DNA of 64,000 nt, from the NCBI GenBank assembly GCA_022842935.1, contig JALHOP010000007.1, forward strand, positions 141,592-205,591. Reading direction: 5' to 3'. A program made the translations under genes and the position numbers. The notes beneath the pieces were generated by a model. That model was not told where the DNA came from and did not search any database. It saw only the letters and a list, made by a program, of their open reading frames with translations. The stretch is from Myxococcota bacterium. Lineage in GTDB: Bacteria; Myxococcota; XYA12-FULL-58-9; JALHOP01. Shown in pieces: positions 32,217 to 40,794 of this stretch (the stretch's first letter is position 1; each line of letters begins with the position of its first letter).

Positions 32217-32828
32217 ATGCGCCTCTACGCCTCAACGACCTCCCCGTTCGTCCGCAAAGTCAGGGTTGTGCTGCACGAGCTCGGCATCGCCGAAAAGTGC
32301 GAAATCATCGCCGTGACCAGCGCGCCGCACGAGCCGGACGCGGCCCTCGGCCGAGCTAACCCCTTGAACAAGCTACCGACTCTCGAGCTCGACGACGGGA
32401 CGACGCTCTACGACTCGGCGGTCATCTGCGAATACCTCGACGCGGTGCATGGGCGAGGACAGCTGCTCCCACAGACGGGAGCCGGTCGCTGGCAGGTCCT
32501 ACGCACGCAGGCGCTTGCGGACGGGATCGTCGATGCCGGCATTCTGGTGCGCTACGAGACCGTTATGCGGCCGGCAGAGCTTGCCTGGCAGCCATGGATC
32601 GACGGTCAGCGGCTCAAAGTCACGCAGGGCCTCAGCGAGCTCGAAGCCACCATCGATCGTCAGCCTCCCGCCCTCGATCTCGGGGGGATCGCGATTGCAT
32701 GCATGATGGGTTGGCTCGAGTTTCGCGGCATCGAGCCGAATCTACGCCAGTCGTTTCCGCGCCTGTCCGCTTGGAACGATACTCTGCAAAAACGCCCATC
32801 GCTCGCTGCGACCAAACCATATTCTTGA
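32217..32828 (+). CDS. Glutathione S-transferase family protein
   Basis: 203 residues from ATG 32217. The N-terminal thioredoxin-like half shows SPFVRKVRVVLHELGI with Ser in the usual glutathione-activating place, NPLNKLPTLELDDG with the cis-Pro, and YDSAVICEYLD with the glutathione-gamma-Glu Ser. The C-terminal half is helical. It would conjugate or reduce electrophiles using glutathione; the substrate is unknown. An in-frame ATG at 32175 is possible but would add an atypical N-terminus. Confidence 0.88.
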   Translation: MRLYASTTSPFVRKVRVVLHELGIAEKCEIIAVTSAPHEPDAALGRANPLNKLPTLELDDGTTLYDSAVICEYLDAVHGRGQLLPQTGAGRWQVLRTQALADGIVDAGILVRYETVMRPAELAWQPWIDGQRLKVTQGLSELEATIDRQPPALDLGGIAIACMMGWLEFRGIEPNLRQSFPRLSAWNDTLQKRPSLAATKPYS

Positions 32829-33061
32829 TCATCGCGGTTTGCTCCCGAGACGTTGATCGTTTCTTGCCTGCGGGTGACGTTTTTCTGTCCCCCTCGCCCC
32901 GGCCCGCCCTTTTTTGAGGGTTACGGTACTGATCGACGTACAGCCCGATCCACGCAACCGCCCAACAACCAGCACGATAATGGCCCGACTACCACCACAC
33001 CGCCGCTCATATTGAGGTGCCGCCGCAGTCGTAGCGCTGGCCAAGCCTCGGAACCTGACAC

Positions 33062-33697
33062 ATGAGTCCGATCAACTTCGATCAGCCAGGCGCTGACTGC
33101 GGCGCTGGTTTCACCGAAGAGCATCATTCGCGGCCGATTCCGTTTCGGGTTCGCATCGATCCGGCCGTGTGCATGGACCACGACGACATGATGGCCGACA
33201 TCGTCGCGGTGCAGCGCCGCCGTGACGATGACCGTGACGGCCGCCGCAAGCGGCCGGCGCAGCGTCGCAAGGATCCACGGGCTGGCTATTACGACAGATA
33301 CGGGAACTTCCATCCGGCTCGTCCGCAGCGCGGCCCACACCGCGCCGGCAGCAGTCAGGGCGATCGGCCCGCGCCACGTTACGATGGCTACGGCGGCAGA
33401 CCGGTTGACCAGGGTGACTTCTACGACTCGCAGCAAATCCGCTATCGCGGTGAAGCACGATCCAGCGACGACAAAAGCGGCAGCTTCTGGGCCACGATGA
33501 AGACCACGGCGGTCGGCATCGGTGGTATCGCGGCGCTCGGTGGAGGCGGTTTCATCGCGCTCACTGGGGTGATGAACATGGTGCACAGCGCCGGTCGCTC
33601 GCCGTCTTTTCTGTTGATCGCCGGGGGCGCTTTGCTCGCAATCGCCGGCATGGCCGCCATCAAAGCAGCATTCAAGGACGAGGCCGACCGAAGCTGA
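33062..33697 (+). CDS. Small membrane protein with long basic linker
   Basis: 211 residues. Residues 1-50 are acidic-neutral with several His and two Cys; about 50-140 is an Arg/Asp/Gly/Tyr-rich, probably disordered linker; then two hydrophobic helices (IGGIAALGGGGFIALTGVM and SFLLIAGGALLAIAGMAAI) end the protein. I recognise no family. The build suggests a tail-anchored protein whose disordered cytoplasmic part binds nucleic acid or a partner. The TauE/SafE gene follows after 12 nt. Confidence 0.65.
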   Translation: MSPINFDQPGADCGAGFTEEHHSRPIPFRVRIDPAVCMDHDDMMADIVAVQRRRDDDRDGRRKRPAQRRKDPRAGYYDRYGNFHPARPQRGPHRAGSSQGDRPAPRYDGYGGRPVDQGDFYDSQQIRYRGEARSSDDKSGSFWATMKTTAVGIGGIAALGGGGFIALTGVMNMVHSAGRSPSFLLIAGGALLAIAGMAAIKAAFKDEADRS

Positions 33698-33709
33698 TAT
33701 AGGCCCGGC

Positions 33710-34465
33710 GTGAACGAGCTCCTCGCCTACGTCGTGGTCGGCTTCGTGGCGCAGCTCATCGATGGCGCGCTCGGCATGGCTTACGGCGTTGCGTGCAACT
33801 CCGTCCTGCTCAGCATGGGGTTGTCCCCCCTCGCCGCCAGCGCCAGCGTTCACGCGGCCGAGGTGTTTACGACCGGGGCGAGTGGACTTGCGCACTGGCG
33901 TATCGGCAACATCGACAAACGTCTGGTCTGGCAACTCGCCGTCCCCGGCATGGTCGGGGGCTTCATCGGCGCCTACCTGTTGTGGTGGGCGCCGCCGACT
34001 TTCGTGCGTCCCGCGGTCAGCATCTATCTGTTCCTCGCTGGGTCGTGGATCTTGATCAAGGCTTTGCCTGTCCGCCAACGCGAACATCGCATTCCACGCG
34101 GGGTGCGCACTCTAGGCTTCGTTGGCGCCTTTCTCGACGCTGTAGGCGGCGGGGGGTGGGGCTCGATCGTCACCACGACGCTCATCGGCGGTGGCAGCAA
34201 GGCGCGGTTCGCTATTGGCTCATCCAACGCGGCGGAGTTCTTCGTGACGGTGGTCATTTCAGCGACGTTCCTTGCGACGTCGGGCTTTGCGATCTGGCCC
34301 ATCATGACAGGCCTGCTCATCGGCGGCGTTCTGGCGGCGCCGCTCGCGGCCCGTGTCGCCAAGCGCTTGCCCGAGCGCCCCTTGCTGTTCGTGGTTGGCA
34401 CCGTGATCGTGCTGCTGTCGGTGCGCGGTATCGTCAACTTCTTCTGGCCGGGGTCGCTGCCATGA
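33710..34465 (+). CDS. TauE/SafE family sulfite/anion exporter
   Basis: 251 residues from GTG 33710. Seven or eight hydrophobic helices with the two repeated TauE/SafE halves: GFVAQLIDGALGMAYG near the N-terminus and FVGAFLDAVGGGGWGSIVTTTLI in the middle. Members export or import sulfite, sulfoacetate and related anions; the substrate here cannot be told. The stop overlaps the ATG of the next gene (ATGA), linking it to a methyltransferase with no obvious sulfur role. Confidence 0.9.
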   Translation: MNELLAYVVVGFVAQLIDGALGMAYGVACNSVLLSMGLSPLAASASVHAAEVFTTGASGLAHWRIGNIDKRLVWQLAVPGMVGGFIGAYLLWWAPPTFVRPAVSIYLFLAGSWILIKALPVRQREHRIPRGVRTLGFVGAFLDAVGGGGWGSIVTTTLIGGGSKARFAIGSSNAAEFFVTVVISATFLATSGFAIWPIMTGLLIGGVLAAPLAARVAKRLPERPLLFVVGTVIVLLSVRGIVNFFWPGSLP

Positions 34466-35298
34466 GTCGTCGTCGCGTCGAAGCCAACGAGCTCAAGAAA
34501 GAGCTCGCCCCCGGCCAATCTGTCGAGCTCCTCAAAGATCTGCACCTGGTCACCCGTGACGGCGCCATGAACGCCGACACGTTGCGCAAGCTCAAGCAGG
34601 TGAATCACCTGGTGCAGCTCGTGCGCCCCGCGCTGGACGACGTGCTTGCGCGTTTTGCCGACCCAGTGGTCATCGACTGCGGTGCGGGGAAGAGCTACCT
34701 CGGGTTCATTCTCTATGAGCTGTTCTTGCGCGATGCGGGCAAAGGCAAGCTCATGCTCCTCGAATCGCGCGACGATCTGGTGAAGGGAGCGCGCGAAAGA
34801 GCGGCTCGTCTGGGCTTTGCGCGCCTCGAGGTCTTGGGCTCCGATATCGCGGGTGCGACGTTGCCCGCGCGCGTGAACCTGGTCGTCGCGCTGCATGCAT
34901 GTGACACCGCGACCGATGATGCGGTAGCCCTCGCCATCCAGCACGGCGCCGACCACGTCGCGGTGGTCCCTTGCTGCCAGGCGGAGGTTGCGCGCCAGCT
35001 CAAGGAGAAGGGTGGTGCGTCGTCCGTTATAGCGGAGCTGCACTCACACCCATGGCACCGACGAGAGTTCGGTTCACATCTGACGAACGTCATTCGTGCG
35101 CTTACCCTCGAAGCGTACGGCTATAGCGTCACGGTGACCGAGCTCGCCGGCTGGGAACACTCCCTGAAGAACGAGCTCATCCTCGCGAAGAAGGTGCGCG
35201 GCGCCAACCCAGAAGCGCGGCGGCGTCTCATGGATCTTCTCGATGCGACGGGAGTCGAGCCAAAGATTACGCGAACCCTCGCAAACGCGTCGGTCTAG
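34462..35298 (+). CDS. SAM-dependent methyltransferase (Methyltransf_32-like)
   Basis: 278 residues from ATG 34462. The SAM-binding motif is VIDCGAGKSYLGFILYEL, and the later ALHACDTATDDAVALAI and VVPCCQAE segments are the hallmarks of the family that includes METTL25- and GSTCD-like proteins. Targets of bacterial members are unclear; RNA or protein is likely. The frame upstream to 33793 is a shadow of the exporter gene. Translation is coupled to the exporter. Confidence 0.82.
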   Translation: MSRRRVEANELKKELAPGQSVELLKDLHLVTRDGAMNADTLRKLKQVNHLVQLVRPALDDVLARFADPVVIDCGAGKSYLGFILYELFLRDAGKGKLMLLESRDDLVKGARERAARLGFARLEVLGSDIAGATLPARVNLVVALHACDTATDDAVALAIQHGADHVAVVPCCQAEVARQLKEKGGASSVIAELHSHPWHRREFGSHLTNVIRALTLEAYGYSVTVTELAGWEHSLKNELILAKKVRGANPEARRRLMDLLDATGVEPKITRTLANASV

Positions 35299-35367
35299 CT
35301 TAGCTAAGCAAGACCTAGCCGACATGGGCCCTCCAGCATCGATAGCCGTCGTGGTATTGCCCGCCGT

Positions 35368-37269
35368 ATGAACAAACCCACCCTGCGCGAACACCTTCGG
35401 TATCGCTTCGACGGACTGATGTCGAAAGGGACTCCGGCGCTCATCGCGGGTCTGGCGCTCGTCTCGGCTTTCGTCGTCATTGTGTTCTCAGCGCTCATCT
35501 ATGTGAGCGGCGTGGCTCCGGCCGCCGACGACGGACAACGCCCAGCTCTGCCGCAGATCATCTGGATGTCGCTCATGCGCACGCTCGACGCCGGCACCAT
35601 GGGTGGCGACGCCGGCAGCTGGGGCTATCTGTTCGCGATGCTCGGAGTAACGCTTGGTGGCGTTTTCATCATCAGCACGCTCATCGGCGTACTCACAAGC
35701 GGCATCGAAGCGCGCATTGAGGAGCTGCGGAAGGGCCGCTCCCGAGTCATCGAATCAGGCCACACGGTCATCTTGGGTTGGTCCCCGCACGTTTTCACCA
35801 TCGTTTCGGAGCTCGTTGAGGCCAACGCGAACCAGCGCCGGGGCTGCGTTGTGGTGCTCGGAGCCGAGGACAAGGTCACCATGGAGGATGCGATCCGGGC
35901 GCACGTACCGGACACAAAGAACACGCGTGTGGTCTGCCGCACCGGTGACCCGACCGACCTCGCAGATCTTGCGATCGTGGGTGTTGATGCCGCACGCTCG
36001 ATCGTCGTCCTCGCGGCTGGAGGAGACGCCCCCGACGCGCAGGTGATCAAGACTCTACTTGCGATCACCAATGATCCGCAGCGCAAGCCGGAGCCCTACC
36101 ACCTCGTGGCTGAGCTTCGCGATGCCAAGAATCAGGACGTGGCCCGGTTGGCCGGTAAGGGCGAGGCGACGTTCGTCCTTGTCGGCGATCTCCTCTCACG
36201 CATCACGGTGCAGACCTGCCGGCAGTCAGGCCTCTCGGTCGTCTACACCGAGCTGCTCGATTTCGGCGGCGATGAGATCTACCTCAAGGAAGAGCCCTCA
36301 CTCGTCGGCAAGCGCTTCTTCGATGCATCACTGGCTTATGAGGACTCGGCGCTAATGGGCGTGCGCAAGAAGGATGGCCGTGTCGTCCTCAATCCACCTC
36401 CCGAGTCGCTCGTCGAAGCCGGCGACAGCTTGATCGCAATTTCGGAGGACGACGACACCGTGGTTCTCTCTGGCCGCAAGAACTTCGGCATCGATCCGAG
36501 CCTAGTACAGAAACACGGTTCGGAGCCGCGCAAGCCGGAGCAGGCGTTGATCTTGGGGTGGAACTGGCGTGTCCCATCTCTGATTGCGGAGCTAGACAAA
36601 TACGTGGCGCCCGGGAGCTCAGTCACTGTGTTGTGCGCACACGACGTCGAGGCTGGTCTTGGCCGCGTGCGCGCTGGACTCGAGCGCCAGAAGCTCCTCG
36701 CGCGGATCGGTGACGCCACCGATCGTTCAACCCTTGAGAGCCTCGACCCCTCCAAATTCGATCACATCATCGTGGTCAGTGACGAGGCCGTCAGTCACGA
36801 ACAGGCGGATGCACGTTCACTCATCACGCTGCTTCACTTACGCGACATGGCAGACCGCCAGGGTGCACGCTACTCGATCGTCAGCGAGATACTCGACGTA
36901 CGCAATCGCGTTCTTGCCGACGTGACCAGGGCGGATGACTTCATCGTGAGTGACAAGCTCGTCAGCTTGATGCTCGCGCAGGTCTCCGAGAACAAAGACC
37001 TCAAGGCGGTGTTCGAAGATCTGTTCAGCCCCGAGGGGTCGGAGATCTATCTAAAGCCCGTCGAGCACTACGTCGTCGTCGACAAGCCTATGAACTTCTA
37101 CACTGTGATGTACGCGGCGGCGCGCCAGAAGCAGGTCGCCATCGGTTATCGACGCAACGCGATAGCGAACCGGGCAGACCAAGAGTATGGGGTAGTCGTC
37201 AATCCGACGAAGAGTGATCTCATCACCTTCACTGCAGGCGACAAGGTGATCGTGCTTGCCGAGGACTAA
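35368..37269 (+). CDS. CASTOR/POLLUX-type ion channel protein with two RCK-like domains
   Basis: 633 residues. Two membrane helices (about 24-46 and 87-110) flank a short pore segment with TLDAGTMGGD near 72-81, close to the DAG filter of plant CASTOR/POLLUX channels. A Rossmann-like RCK domain starts at HTVILGWSP (132) and a second at ALILGWNWR (about 392); each is followed by a TrkA-C-like region. It should form a ligand-gated cation channel, with calcium or a nucleotide as possible ligands. Weak ribosome binding site. Confidence 0.87.
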   Translation: MNKPTLREHLRYRFDGLMSKGTPALIAGLALVSAFVVIVFSALIYVSGVAPAADDGQRPALPQIIWMSLMRTLDAGTMGGDAGSWGYLFAMLGVTLGGVFIISTLIGVLTSGIEARIEELRKGRSRVIESGHTVILGWSPHVFTIVSELVEANANQRRGCVVVLGAEDKVTMEDAIRAHVPDTKNTRVVCRTGDPTDLADLAIVGVDAARSIVVLAAGGDAPDAQVIKTLLAITNDPQRKPEPYHLVAELRDAKNQDVARLAGKGEATFVLVGDLLSRITVQTCRQSGLSVVYTELLDFGGDEIYLKEEPSLVGKRFFDASLAYEDSALMGVRKKDGRVVLNPPPESLVEAGDSLIAISEDDDTVVLSGRKNFGIDPSLVQKHGSEPRKPEQALILGWNWRVPSLIAELDKYVAPGSSVTVLCAHDVEAGLGRVRAGLERQKLLARIGDATDRSTLESLDPSKFDHIIVVSDEAVSHEQADARSLITLLHLRDMADRQGARYSIVSEILDVRNRVLADVTRADDFIVSDKLVSLMLAQVSENKDLKAVFEDLFSPEGSEIYLKPVEHYVVVDKPMNFYTVMYAAARQKQVAIGYRRNAIANRADQEYGVVVNPTKSDLITFTAGDKVIVLAED

Positions 37270-37647
37270 CAAGGCGCTGCGGATACTGCCAATCGGCCCC
37301 GGGCCCGGCGGCGAGTACCACGACGACCTTGCCCGTATGTAGTATCTCGCAATCTACGATTGCTCGGGCGCGTGCCCTTCGTGCAACTCTGCCGTTCGTG
37401 GGTGCAATACGCGCCACTCTATCGGCTACGCAGAAGCGGACATGTCCATCGCCTCGCTCTGAGACTACCATTTTCATCTTTGCAATGCGTCGACGGCTTC
37501 CCCGCCGCAGGTGGAGCCGGGATGCCCAGGCGAGCGAGTACTCCATCAGGACGGATTGGGGGCGTCGACGTCCACCTAAAAACTGACATAAGGATGACAA
37601 TCGACCTGTGTAGGCTGCTCATGAACTCGTTTCAGGGAGACTTTTTC
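37270..37647. other. Intergenic region without recognised gene
   Basis: 378 bp between the channel gene and the VOC gene. Open frames on both strands have no coding character. It ends with the AGGGAG ribosome binding site of the VOC gene. No hairpin with a T tract was found. Confidence 0.6.
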
Positions 37648-38007
37648 ATGAGCAATGCGATTTCCTGGTTTGAGATCTTCGTCGCCGACATGGCGCGCGC
37701 CAAGCGCTTCTATGAGCAGACGCTGGCTGTCGATTTGAAGAGCGAAACCTTCAACGGCGAGCCCCACGCCGTCTTCGCAGCGCAGGGCGTCGCAGGCGCT
37801 CTCGTTTCGCGTCGCGGCCGCGCTCCATCGGCTGAAGGCTGTGTCGTTTACATCAATTGTAACGGCAAGCTCGATGCCTGTTTGAACAGGGTCACGAGCG
37901 CCGGGGGGCGGTTGGTCGTCGACAAGACCGATATCGGCGAGCCCGGATTCATTGCACTCATCCATGACAGCGAGGGCAATCTCATCGGACTACATGCCGA
38001 GCGCTGA
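37648..38007 (+). CDS. VOC family (glyoxalase-fold) protein
   Basis: 119 residues from ATG 37648, which has AGGGAG 9 nt upstream; further in-frame ATGs at 37594 and 37621 exist. A single VOC unit: ISWFEIFVADMARAKRFYEQTL at the start and SAGGRLVVDKTDIGEPGFIALIHDSEGNLIGLH at the end, as in small homodimeric glyoxalase/bleomycin-resistance proteins. The Glu of the metal site is replaced near the C-terminus, so enzymatic activity is uncertain. Stands alone. Confidence 0.88.
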   Translation: MSNAISWFEIFVADMARAKRFYEQTLAVDLKSETFNGEPHAVFAAQGVAGALVSRRGRAPSAEGCVVYINCNGKLDACLNRVTSAGGRLVVDKTDIGEPGFIALIHDSEGNLIGLHAER

Positions 38008-38068
38008 AGAGCTTCTGCTGCGTCGAGCTTTGCCGACCGACGCCTGAGCGAGTACGCGCCGCTCGGTC

Positions 38069-38557
38069 TCACCGCAGGTAGTCACCGGCAAGGGCGTCCG
38101 CGTATTCGTTCCAGCGCGACCCGTCGTGAGCGCGGATCCATTGCAGTGTCAGGTTCTTCTTCTCCAGGGAGAGCGCGTAGAGCTCCTGCACCAGCTCGAG
38201 ATTCTTGATTTCGCCGTCTTTGCGGCGCCAACCCCGGCGTGCCCACGAAGCGGCCCACTCGTTGACCGTTTTGACGCATAGCTGACTGTCCGTGAAAACG
38301 GTCAATGGCATGGTCGACGAGGCCATTCTGTAAGCGGTGATCAGTCCGGTCAGCTCCATGCGATTGTTGGTGGTATGGGGTTCGCGACCGGACATGCTGT
38401 CGATGAGCTCGTCGTCGACGACATAGACCGCGCTCCAGCCTCCGGGGCCGGGGTTGGGAGTCGCGCTCCCATCGGTGAATAGACCGGTTGTCGGCCCCTT
38501 GCGATATCGGGCGAGCACTTGCTCGGGCGTCAGTTGCGGACGGTTGAATGGAGGCAC
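38069..38557 (-). CDS. rnhA: Ribonuclease HI
   Basis: 162 residues from a GTG at 38557. It cleaves RNA in RNA-DNA hybrids. The four acidic catalytic residues are present: D29 (FTDGSATPNPGPGGW), E68 (NRMELT), D90 (FTDSQLC) and D154 (NEYADAL), with H144 in IRAHDGS. Slightly longer than E. coli RnhA because of an N-terminal extension. Lies 1 nt after the amidohydrolase stop on the same strand, so the genes are probably cotranscribed. Confidence 0.95.
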   Translation of the reverse strand: MPPFNRPQLTPEQVLARYRKGPTTGLFTDGSATPNPGPGGWSAVYVVDDELIDSMSGREPHTTNNRMELTGLITAYRMASSTMPLTVFTDSQLCVKTVNEWAASWARRGWRRKDGEIKNLELVQELYALSLEKKNLTLQWIRAHDGSRWNEYADALAGDYLR

Positions 38558-38558
38558 G

Positions 38559-39944
38559 TCAGCTCACACGCGCGGCAACGCGACGAGCCGCCGCCCGCGC
38601 GTCTTTGAGGGTCTTGTTGACATCGAGGGTGAGCAGTTCGCCCTCCCTTACGATGAGGCGCCCGTCGATCATCACGGTGTGGACGTCGGTGGGTCTTGCG
38701 GAATAGACGACGCGGGACGTCAGGTCGCCGATGTCCGGATAGACGTGCGGCTTGTGCAGGTCGAGCATGACGAGATCGGCTCGCATACCGGGAGCGACGA
38801 CACCCGCGTCTTCCACACCAAGCGCTTGCGCTCCGGCGCGAGTCGCCATGTGCAGCGCCTTGCGCGCGGGGATAGCCGTCGGTCCACCTCGGACTTTGTG
38901 GAGAACGGCGGCAAGGCGCATTTCCATGAACGCGTCGAGACCGTTATTGCACGCAGCACCGTCGGCCCCCAATGCGACATGAATGTCCATTTGCAAGAGC
39001 TCGTCGATCCGAGCGATGCCGCTCGCGAGCTTCAGGTTCGAGGACGGGCAATGTGCAAGGCGCGTCTTGGTGTCGCGGAGGATGCGGCGCTCTTCGGCCG
39101 AGAGCCAGACCCCGTGGGCCAAAACGACGTCAGGGCCAGTGAGGCCCAACGAATGCAGGTACTCGATGTTGCTTTTGCCGCTGCGCTCGCGGACGAGCTC
39201 GATCTCTTCGGAGTTCTCAGAGGCATGCGTATGCAACATTGCGCCGTGAGCGCGAGCGTTCGCGGCGCACATCTTCATGGCGTGCTCGCTGCACGACAGC
39301 GCGAATCGTGGCGAGAAGGCGTAGCGCAGGCGGCCCTCCGCGGCCCCATGCCACCGCTCACAGAGGGTGACACTCTCGTCGATAGCGCTCTCGGTGGTCT
39401 CGCGCAGGCCGGCCGGGTAACCCTGGCCGACGTCCATCAAACACTTACCGCCGACGTAGCGGATACCCGAACGGGCCGCCTCCTCGAACAACACGTCAGC
39501 GTGGCGGACTGTGCCCATGTCGAGGATGCCAGTGGTCCCCGACAACAAAAGCTCGGCCAAGCCCAACCGAGCGGCTGCTCGCATGTCGTCCGGCTCGAGG
39601 GCTCCCTCCATGGGCCATATGCGTTCGCGCAACCAGTCGAGCAGAACCATGTCGTCAGCTTGAGCGCGAAACAGCGTCTGGCACAGGTGGATGTGGCACT
39701 GAACGAAACCGGGCATGACGACCAAGCCCTTGGCCTCAATCACCATGTCGGCGCCGCGTGTCGCGAGCTTCGGCCCGAGACCGACGATGCGACCGTCTTC
39801 GATGGCGATATCGAGCTTCGCGACATCGAAGCGCTCGTTCATGGTGATGACGTCGGCGCCGCGAATGACGATGCTGCCATCGCGTTTGACGGGGACGTGC
39901 TTCTTTTTGGCCGGCACGCGGGGGGCGCTATGGCGGACTGTCAT
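38559..39944 (-). CDS. Amidohydrolase of the MTA/SAH deaminase class
   Basis: 461 residues. Metal motif CHIHLCQTLFR, then HTHASEN, AHGVWLS and GADGAACNN, as in methylthioadenosine/S-adenosylhomocysteine, guanine and chlorohydrolase deaminases. It probably removes the amino group from an adenine nucleoside or base. It sits between a purine nucleoside phosphorylase (ATGA overlap) and rnhA, so nucleoside deamination followed by phosphorolysis is plausible. The first 22 residues are a basic addition. Exact substrate is not readable from sequence. Confidence 0.85.
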   Translation of the reverse strand: MTVRHSAPRVPAKKKHVPVKRDGSIVIRGADVITMNERFDVAKLDIAIEDGRIVGLGPKLATRGADMVIEAKGLVVMPGFVQCHIHLCQTLFRAQADDMVLLDWLRERIWPMEGALEPDDMRAAARLGLAELLLSGTTGILDMGTVRHADVLFEEAARSGIRYVGGKCLMDVGQGYPAGLRETTESAIDESVTLCERWHGAAEGRLRYAFSPRFALSCSEHAMKMCAANARAHGAMLHTHASENSEEIELVRERSGKSNIEYLHSLGLTGPDVVLAHGVWLSAEERRILRDTKTRLAHCPSSNLKLASGIARIDELLQMDIHVALGADGAACNNGLDAFMEMRLAAVLHKVRGGPTAIPARKALHMATRAGAQALGVEDAGVVAPGMRADLVMLDLHKPHVYPDIGDLTSRVVYSARPTDVHTVMIDGRLIVREGELLTLDVNKTLKDARAAARRVAARVS

Positions 39945-40759
39945 GCGAGCGACTGCACGGCGCGCGCGAGCATCATGCGCAAGGGCTTCTGAACGCGGCC
40001 AGCGACCTCCTTGACCTCGTCGTGCGACAGTGTCGTCTTGGAAATGCCTGCGGCGCTATTGGTGATGACGGACAGGCCCGCGACCGTGATGCCCATATGA
40101 CGGGCCGCTATGACCTCTGGAACGGTGGACATCCCGACAGCATCGGCGCCGAGTGTGCGCAACATGCGAACTTCCGCGGGTGTTTCGTAGCAGGGACCTG
40201 GGAGAAACGCGTAAACACCCTCGCGAACGCTCGCACGCGCGAACTGACCTGCCTCACGGAGCTTGTCCCGCGCTGTCTTGGCGTAGGCTTCGGTGAAGTC
40301 GGGGAAGCGCACGCCGAAGCGTTCGTCGTTGGCGCCGCGCAGGGGGTTGTCGGCAACCAAGTTCAAGTGATCGGTGATGATCATGAAATCGCCCGGGGCG
40401 AAAGCTTCGTTGACCGCTCCAGCGGCGTTGGTGACCAGCAGCGTCTTGATGCCAAGGCCAGCGAGCACGCGGATCGGGAAGGTCACCGCGCTCATGGCGT
40501 GACCTTCGTAGTAGTGGACGCGTCCGCTCATGACGACGATACGCGCGGCGCCGATCTTGCCGAGCACCAAGTCACCCTTGTGACCCTCGACATTGCTGAC
40601 GGGAAAGTTCGGGATGTTGCGATAGGGGATGACGCGAGGCTCGTCGATCTGCTCGACGAAAGCGGACAAGCCTGAGCCTAGAACGACGCCGACGGTAGGG
40701 CGGTCGACCGCATTGATGGCACGGACGGCTTCCTGGACTTGATCGTAATATGTGCTCAC
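39941..40759 (-). CDS. punA: Purine nucleoside phosphorylase (trimeric type)
   Basis: 272 residues from GTG 40759; the open frame to 40855 is rejected because it would cross the divergent start. It cleaves purine nucleosides with phosphate to base and ribose-1-phosphate. Motifs: LGSGLSAF, EGHKGDLVLG, RVHYYEGH, TNAAGAVN, LPGPCYETPAE, GMSTVPEVI and ITNSAAG. Asn at ITNSAAG fits an enzyme that prefers 6-oxopurines such as inosine and guanosine. Coupled to the amidohydrolase and divergent from the nucleoside transporter. Confidence 0.94.
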   Translation of the reverse strand: MSTYYDQVQEAVRAINAVDRPTVGVVLGSGLSAFVEQIDEPRVIPYRNIPNFPVSNVEGHKGDLVLGKIGAARIVVMSGRVHYYEGHAMSAVTFPIRVLAGLGIKTLLVTNAAGAVNEAFAPGDFMIITDHLNLVADNPLRGANDERFGVRFPDFTEAYAKTARDKLREAGQFARASVREGVYAFLPGPCYETPAEVRMLRTLGADAVGMSTVPEVIAARHMGITVAGLSVITNSAAGISKTTLSHDEVKEVAGRVQKPLRMMLARAVQSLA

Positions 40760-40794
40760 TGCTCGGGATATATTGTGATAGCGATGCGCCCGCA
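40760..40794. promoter_or_regulatory. 35-bp divergent promoter region punA/CNT
   Basis: Contains TATATT at 40769-40774 in an AT-rich core that reads as a -10-like box on the plus strand. Neither start codon has a good ribosome binding site. Co-regulation by steric overlap is likely. No clear operator is seen. Confidence 0.4.

Noticed and set aside
38454-39992. 512-residue open frame on the plus strand
   Set aside because: Opposite the amidohydrolase and rnhA genes, which carry intact catalytic motifs.
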